Source: Gammaproteobacteria bacterium
GTDB lineage: Bacteria > Pseudomonadota > Gammaproteobacteria > JAABTG01
Assembly (NCBI GenBank): GCA_030066245.1
Contig: JASJBY010000228.1
Coordinates: forward strand, 1 to 7,126
Direction of reading: 5' to 3'
Length of the DNA: 7,126 nt
Shown: piece after piece, positions 5,248 through 7,126 of the stretch
How the letters are laid out: each line of letters opens with the position of its first letter
Numbering within the stretch: the first letter of the stretch is position 1
Program-made: the position numbers and the translations under genes
The notes under the pieces: generated by a model
Seen by the model: the letters and a program-made list of their open reading frames with translations, nothing else
The model's database searches: none
What the model was told of the DNA's origin: nothing

Positions 5248-5481
5248 ATGAACGCCAGACAACGCTGCCGTCTGATCAACTTGAACCGGGTACTGATCTT
5301 CGCCCTGACGTTGGGTGGATTGCTGCTGGATGGCCTTCAGCTCGCCGATTCGCTGTGCACGCTGGCCCTATTCGTGTGGTTGTGGCTGCCGGTGTGCACC
5401 CGCCTGAAGGTCCACCTGCTGCAACGGATCGACGAAAAGCTGGGCTCAGCCAAATCGGCAAAAACTTCTCCATCCATGTAA
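5248..5481 (+). CDS. Small hypothetical membrane protein
   Basis: A 77-residue protein of no recognised family. After a basic start (MNARQRCRLINLNR) come two hydrophobic stretches, about residues 14-31 (VLIFALTLGGLLLDGL, broken by D28) and about 36-50 (LCTLALFVWLWLPVC), then a basic, polar tail (TRLKVHLLQRIDEKLGSAKS). It is probably a small inner-membrane hairpin or single-span protein with the tail in the cytoplasm. Cys occur at 7, 37 and 50. GGGAGA (5235-5240) precedes the ATG by seven bases. It is the first gene after the sigma-54 promoter, and 36 bases separate it from the cysteine hydrolase gene, so co-transcription is likely. The placement and membrane pattern favour a real gene over a shadow; the longer overlapping frames on both strands lack such a pattern. 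Confidence 0.7.
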   Translation: MNARQRCRLINLNRVLIFALTLGGLLLDGLQLADSLCTLALFVWLWLPVCTRLKVHLLQRIDEKLGSAKSAKTSPSM

Positions 5482-5517
5482 CTCAACTAATGGCGCGAGC
5501 CACGACAGGAGAGAACC

Positions 5518-6207
5518 ATGAAGAAATTTGTGAAAACCACCCTTCCCGACCCGGGCATGACGATTGTGAAGGAGCGCACCGCACTGGTCGTGATCGACCC
5601 CCAGAACGATTTCCTCAGCCCCGAAGGCGTCGCCTGGGGCGTACTGGGCGAGAACGTCGAGGCCAACAACACCGTGGAGAACATCGAGGAGCTGTTCAAG
5701 GCGGCCAAGGCCGAGGACATCGCGGTGTTCGTCTCGCCCCACTACTACTACCCCCACGACCATGGCTGGAGGTTCGAGGGCACGCTGGAGAAGCTGATGC
5801 ACACCATCGGCATGTTCAACCGCGAGGGCCCGCTGAGCCTGAACGGCTTCACCGGCTCCGGCGCGGACTGGCTGGAGCGCTACAAGCCGTATATCAACGA
5901 CGGCCACACCATCGTCGCCAGCCCCCACAAGGTGTACGGCCCTGAGTCCAATGACCTGGTGCTGCAGCTGCGCAAGCAGCGCATCGACAAGGTCGTGCTG
6001 GCCGGCATGTCTGCCAACCTCTGCGTCGAGTCCCATCTGCGTGAACTGCTCGAGCAGGGCTTCGAGGTCGCCGTGGTCGCGGACGCGACGGCGGCCGCCC
6101 AGGTCGACGAGGGCGACGGCTATGCCGCCGCCATCGTTAACTTCCTGTTCCTGGCCAACGCGGTGTGGACTACCGAGCAGGCTGTCGAGGCCATGCACGG
6201 CGAGTAG
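5518..6207 (+). CDS. Isochorismatase-family cysteine hydrolase
   Basis: A 229-residue cytoplasmic hydrolase of the isochorismatase-like (cysteine hydrolase) superfamily, which includes nicotinamidases, N-carbamoylsarcosine amidases and related amide or ether-cleaving enzymes. The Asp-Lys-Cys triad is complete: D27 in ALVVIDPQNDF, K138 in SPHKVYGP and C169 in LAGMSANLCVESHLRELLEQ, with the cis-peptide region GMSA before the Cys. An inserted section, HYYYPHDHGWRFEGTLEKLM, is unlike short nicotinamidases, so the substrate cannot be assigned. No signal peptide is present. AGGAGAG (5507-5513) stands just ahead of the ATG. The coding DNA is strongly GC-biased at third positions, unlike the AT-rich promoter region. 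It is the main enzyme of the sigma-54-controlled operon, and the divergent PAS activator may sense its substrate or a related stress. Confidence 0.9.
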   Translation: MKKFVKTTLPDPGMTIVKERTALVVIDPQNDFLSPEGVAWGVLGENVEANNTVENIEELFKAAKAEDIAVFVSPHYYYPHDHGWRFEGTLEKLMHTIGMFNREGPLSLNGFTGSGADWLERYKPYINDGHTIVASPHKVYGPESNDLVLQLRKQRIDKVVLAGMSANLCVESHLRELLEQGFEVAVVADATAAAQVDEGDGYAAAIVNFLFLANAVWTTEQAVEAMHGE

Positions 6208-6230
6208 GCACCCCGTTGCGGCCCCTTTGC

Positions 6231-6263
6231 CCGGCCGGGGCGAACCGATGGCGCCCCGGCCGG
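6231..6263 (+). terminator. Perfect 12-bp GC hairpin between hydrolase and DUF1348 genes
   Basis: CCGGCCGGGGCG (6231-6242) and CGCCCCGGCCGG (6252-6263) pair perfectly around a nine-base loop, 24 bases after the hydrolase stop. No T-run follows, so it is not a classical intrinsic terminator. It may cause partial termination, protect the upstream mRNA 3' end, or be the end of an element. The structure is certain; its role is not. Confidence 0.45.
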
Positions 6264-6293
6264 CCGACCGGCATCTACCAAGAGGTTAGGACC

Positions 6294-6467
6294 ATGACAG
6301 ATAGCAGACCCCTGTTACCTCCGTTCGACGCCGAGACCGCGGCACACAAGGTGCGCCTGGCCGAAGACGCCTGGAATAGTCGCGATTCGCAAAAGGTTTC
6401 ACTGGCCCACACGCCGGACAGCCGATCGCGGAACCGCACCGAGTTCATAAGCGAGCTGGGATTGTGA
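6294..6467 (+). pseudogene. Truncated DUF1348 (NTF2-like) protein
   Basis: The 57-codon frame opens MTDSRPLLPPFDAETAAHKV and continues RLAEDAWNSRDSQKVSLAHT, PDSRSRNRTEFIS, then ELGL and a stop. The first 53 residues follow the N-terminus of DUF1348 proteins (SnoaL/NTF2-like fold, normally about 150 residues: 'PPF..ETA..KV..AEDAWNSRDP..V.LAYT.DS.WRNR.EF..GR'). Everything after 'EFIS' is missing and no continuation was found in the other plus-strand frames downstream, so this is a deletion rather than a simple frameshift. A conserved Trp is also replaced (SRSRNR for S.WRNR). The start has AGAGG and TAGGA upstream. It follows the hydrolase gene by 86 bases with a strong hairpin between. The DUF1348 function is not established. 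A short expressed peptide cannot be excluded, but it could not form the usual barrel. Confidence 0.75.
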
Positions 6468-6486
6468 CACAGACGCAGGCAACACC

Positions 6487-6549
6487 ATGAGCAACAAAAC
6501 AAGCCATTTCCGAATACACGAGCCCAGACTGCACAGGAGAGCGTCATGA
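6487..6549 (+). CDS. Possible 20-residue leader peptide overlapping the sigma factor start
   Basis: ATG at 6487 opens the frame MSNKTSHFRIHEPRLHRRAS, whose TGA overlaps the ATG of the next gene as ATGA (6546-6549). An AGG lies seven bases before the start. The overlap would permit translational coupling. The peptide is basic and His/Arg-rich and matches no family known to me. So short a frame may be chance; it is listed because of the exact stop-start overlap. Confidence 0.25.
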   Translation: MSNKTSHFRIHEPRLHRRAS

Positions 6550-7126
6550 ATACCGCGACAAACAACACCAAGCCCTCTGAGACTACCCCTCCGGTACCGG
6601 GCGGAACGGGTAAGGCTGTGGAAACGGGTGTCCGGCGCCTGGTACTTCTGCCGGGTCGCGGCGGAGAGGAGGCGCAGGTCTACGCCCGCAAGACCGGGCG
6701 TAACCGCGAGCAACAGTTCGATGACCTGGTCGCGGTGCATATGGATGATCTCTACCGGTTCGCCTATTGGCTTTCCGGCAACCGATCCGTAGCCGAGGAC
6801 CTGGTGCAGGACACACTGATCCGTGCCTGGAAGTCGATTAACCGCCTCAAGAACACCAAGGCCGCCAAGGACTGGCTGCTGACGATCCTGCGCCGCGAGA
6901 ATGCACGGCGCTTCGAGCGCAGGCGACTGCAGGAGACCGAGTTACCGACCGAGGGTTTGGTCGCCGAACGTACCGATTACGACACCTCGACCGAGGCCTT
7001 TGTGCTGCGTCGTGCCCTCGATCAACTCCCGCCGGAATACCGCGAGCCTCTACTCATGCAGGTCGTCTACGGCTACTCGCAAAAGGAGATTGCCGACCAT
7101 CTCGGCATCTCCAGCGCCGGCGCAGG
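6546..7126 (+). CDS. ECF-type sigma-70 factor with N-terminal extension (runs off right edge)
   Basis: 193 residues are visible with no stop before the window end. Region 2 begins around residue 56 (EQQFDDLVAVHMDDLYRFAY, then LSGNRSVAEDLVQDTLIRAW) and runs through AAKDWLLTILRRENARRFER to about 127. Region 4 runs from about 153 (LRRALDQLPPEYREPLLMQV), with the HTH YSQKEIADHLGISSAGA cut by the edge. These are standard ECF sigma features, with the polymerase-binding DLVQDT segment intact. About 50 residues precede region 2, Thr/Pro-rich at first (MNTATNNTKPSETTPPVPGG), which is longer than usual. The start is supported by AGGAG (6535-6539) six bases before the ATG; a later start such as M66 would cut into region 2. 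There are no Cys in the visible part, so it is not of the same type as the cysteine-tailed factor at 879. Any anti-sigma gene would lie to the right of the window. Confidence 0.88.
   Translation, partial: MNTATNNTKPSETTPPVPGGTGKAVETGVRRLVLLPGRGGEEAQVYARKTGRNREQQFDDLVAVHMDDLYRFAYWLSGNRSVAEDLVQDTLIRAWKSINRLKNTKAAKDWLLTILRRENARRFERRRLQETELPTEGLVAERTDYDTSTEAFVLRRALDQLPPEYREPLLMQVVYGYSQKEIADHLGISSAGA

Noticed and set aside
5112..5945. Plus-strand 277-residue frame spanning the sigma-54 promoter, membrane protein and hydrolase genes
   Set aside because: It starts inside the regulatory region and becomes Arg/Gly/Pro-rich repeats typical of an out-of-frame GC-rich gene.
5446..6198. Minus-strand 250-residue frame opposite the cysteine hydrolase
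   Set aside because: Val/Leu/His/Gly-rich shadow of the hydrolase, which has its catalytic triad on the other strand.
1..7126. CRISPR array, tRNA, rRNA, integron attC sites or retron-like structure
   Set aside because: No regularly spaced repeats, cloverleaf, or paired RYYYAAC/GTTRRRY sites were found on reading both strands; only isolated short dyads occur.

Overview
The window looks like an accessory, mobile-element-scarred stretch of a proteobacterial, probably gammaproteobacterial, chromosome or large plasmid. This is inferred from the protein styles (sigma-54 enhancer-binding protein with FIS-type HTH, two ECF sigma factors, Trm112/YcaR-type and HIT proteins) and from mostly GC-rich coding DNA. 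No ribosomal RNA, tRNA or CRISPR array was seen.

Left part (1-1703). The 5' part of an IS1634-type transposase gene runs off the left edge on the minus strand. After about 315 bases without a gene comes a two-gene plus-strand unit. It holds a 53-residue, 14-cysteine metallothionein-like protein and, 15 bases later, an ECF sigma factor that carries its own cysteines: a CxC motif in the linker and six Cys in a short C-terminal tail. This architecture matches the metal-sensing CorE type of sigma factor. The pair reads as a compact metal-sensing and metal-binding module.

Middle (1704-3243). A visibly AT-rich block on the minus strand (two 60-base lines counted at 37-38% G+C) carries the C-terminal part of an M23 peptidase, a Trm112-like protein and a HIT-family protein, in that transcription order. 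The M23 gene is cut exactly at the end of a 399-bp relic of an IS6-family element (2697-3095). The relic keeps 18-bp terminal inverted repeats (16/18 identical) but only the C-terminal third of its transposase. On its other side lies the broken C-terminal end of what looks like a recombinase. The block therefore looks like an island of foreign or rearranged fragments.

Right part (3276-7126). A sigma-54-dependent activator with two PAS-type sensor regions (minus strand) is divergent from a plus-strand operon. The shared intergenic region has a consensus -24/-12 promoter (5201-5216) pointing at the operon and overlapping CACAA/TTGTG palindromes (5125-5147) at typical enhancer distance. The operon encodes a small membrane protein and an isochorismatase-family cysteine hydrolase. 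These are followed by a 12-bp perfect hairpin, a truncated DUF1348 (NTF2-like) gene, a possible 20-codon leader ORF, and a second ECF sigma factor with an N-terminal extension that runs off the right edge. The inferred logic is that the PAS protein senses a ligand or redox cue, binds the palindromes and switches on the hydrolase operon through sigma-54. The sigma factor downstream may be co-transcribed or may be an independent unit.
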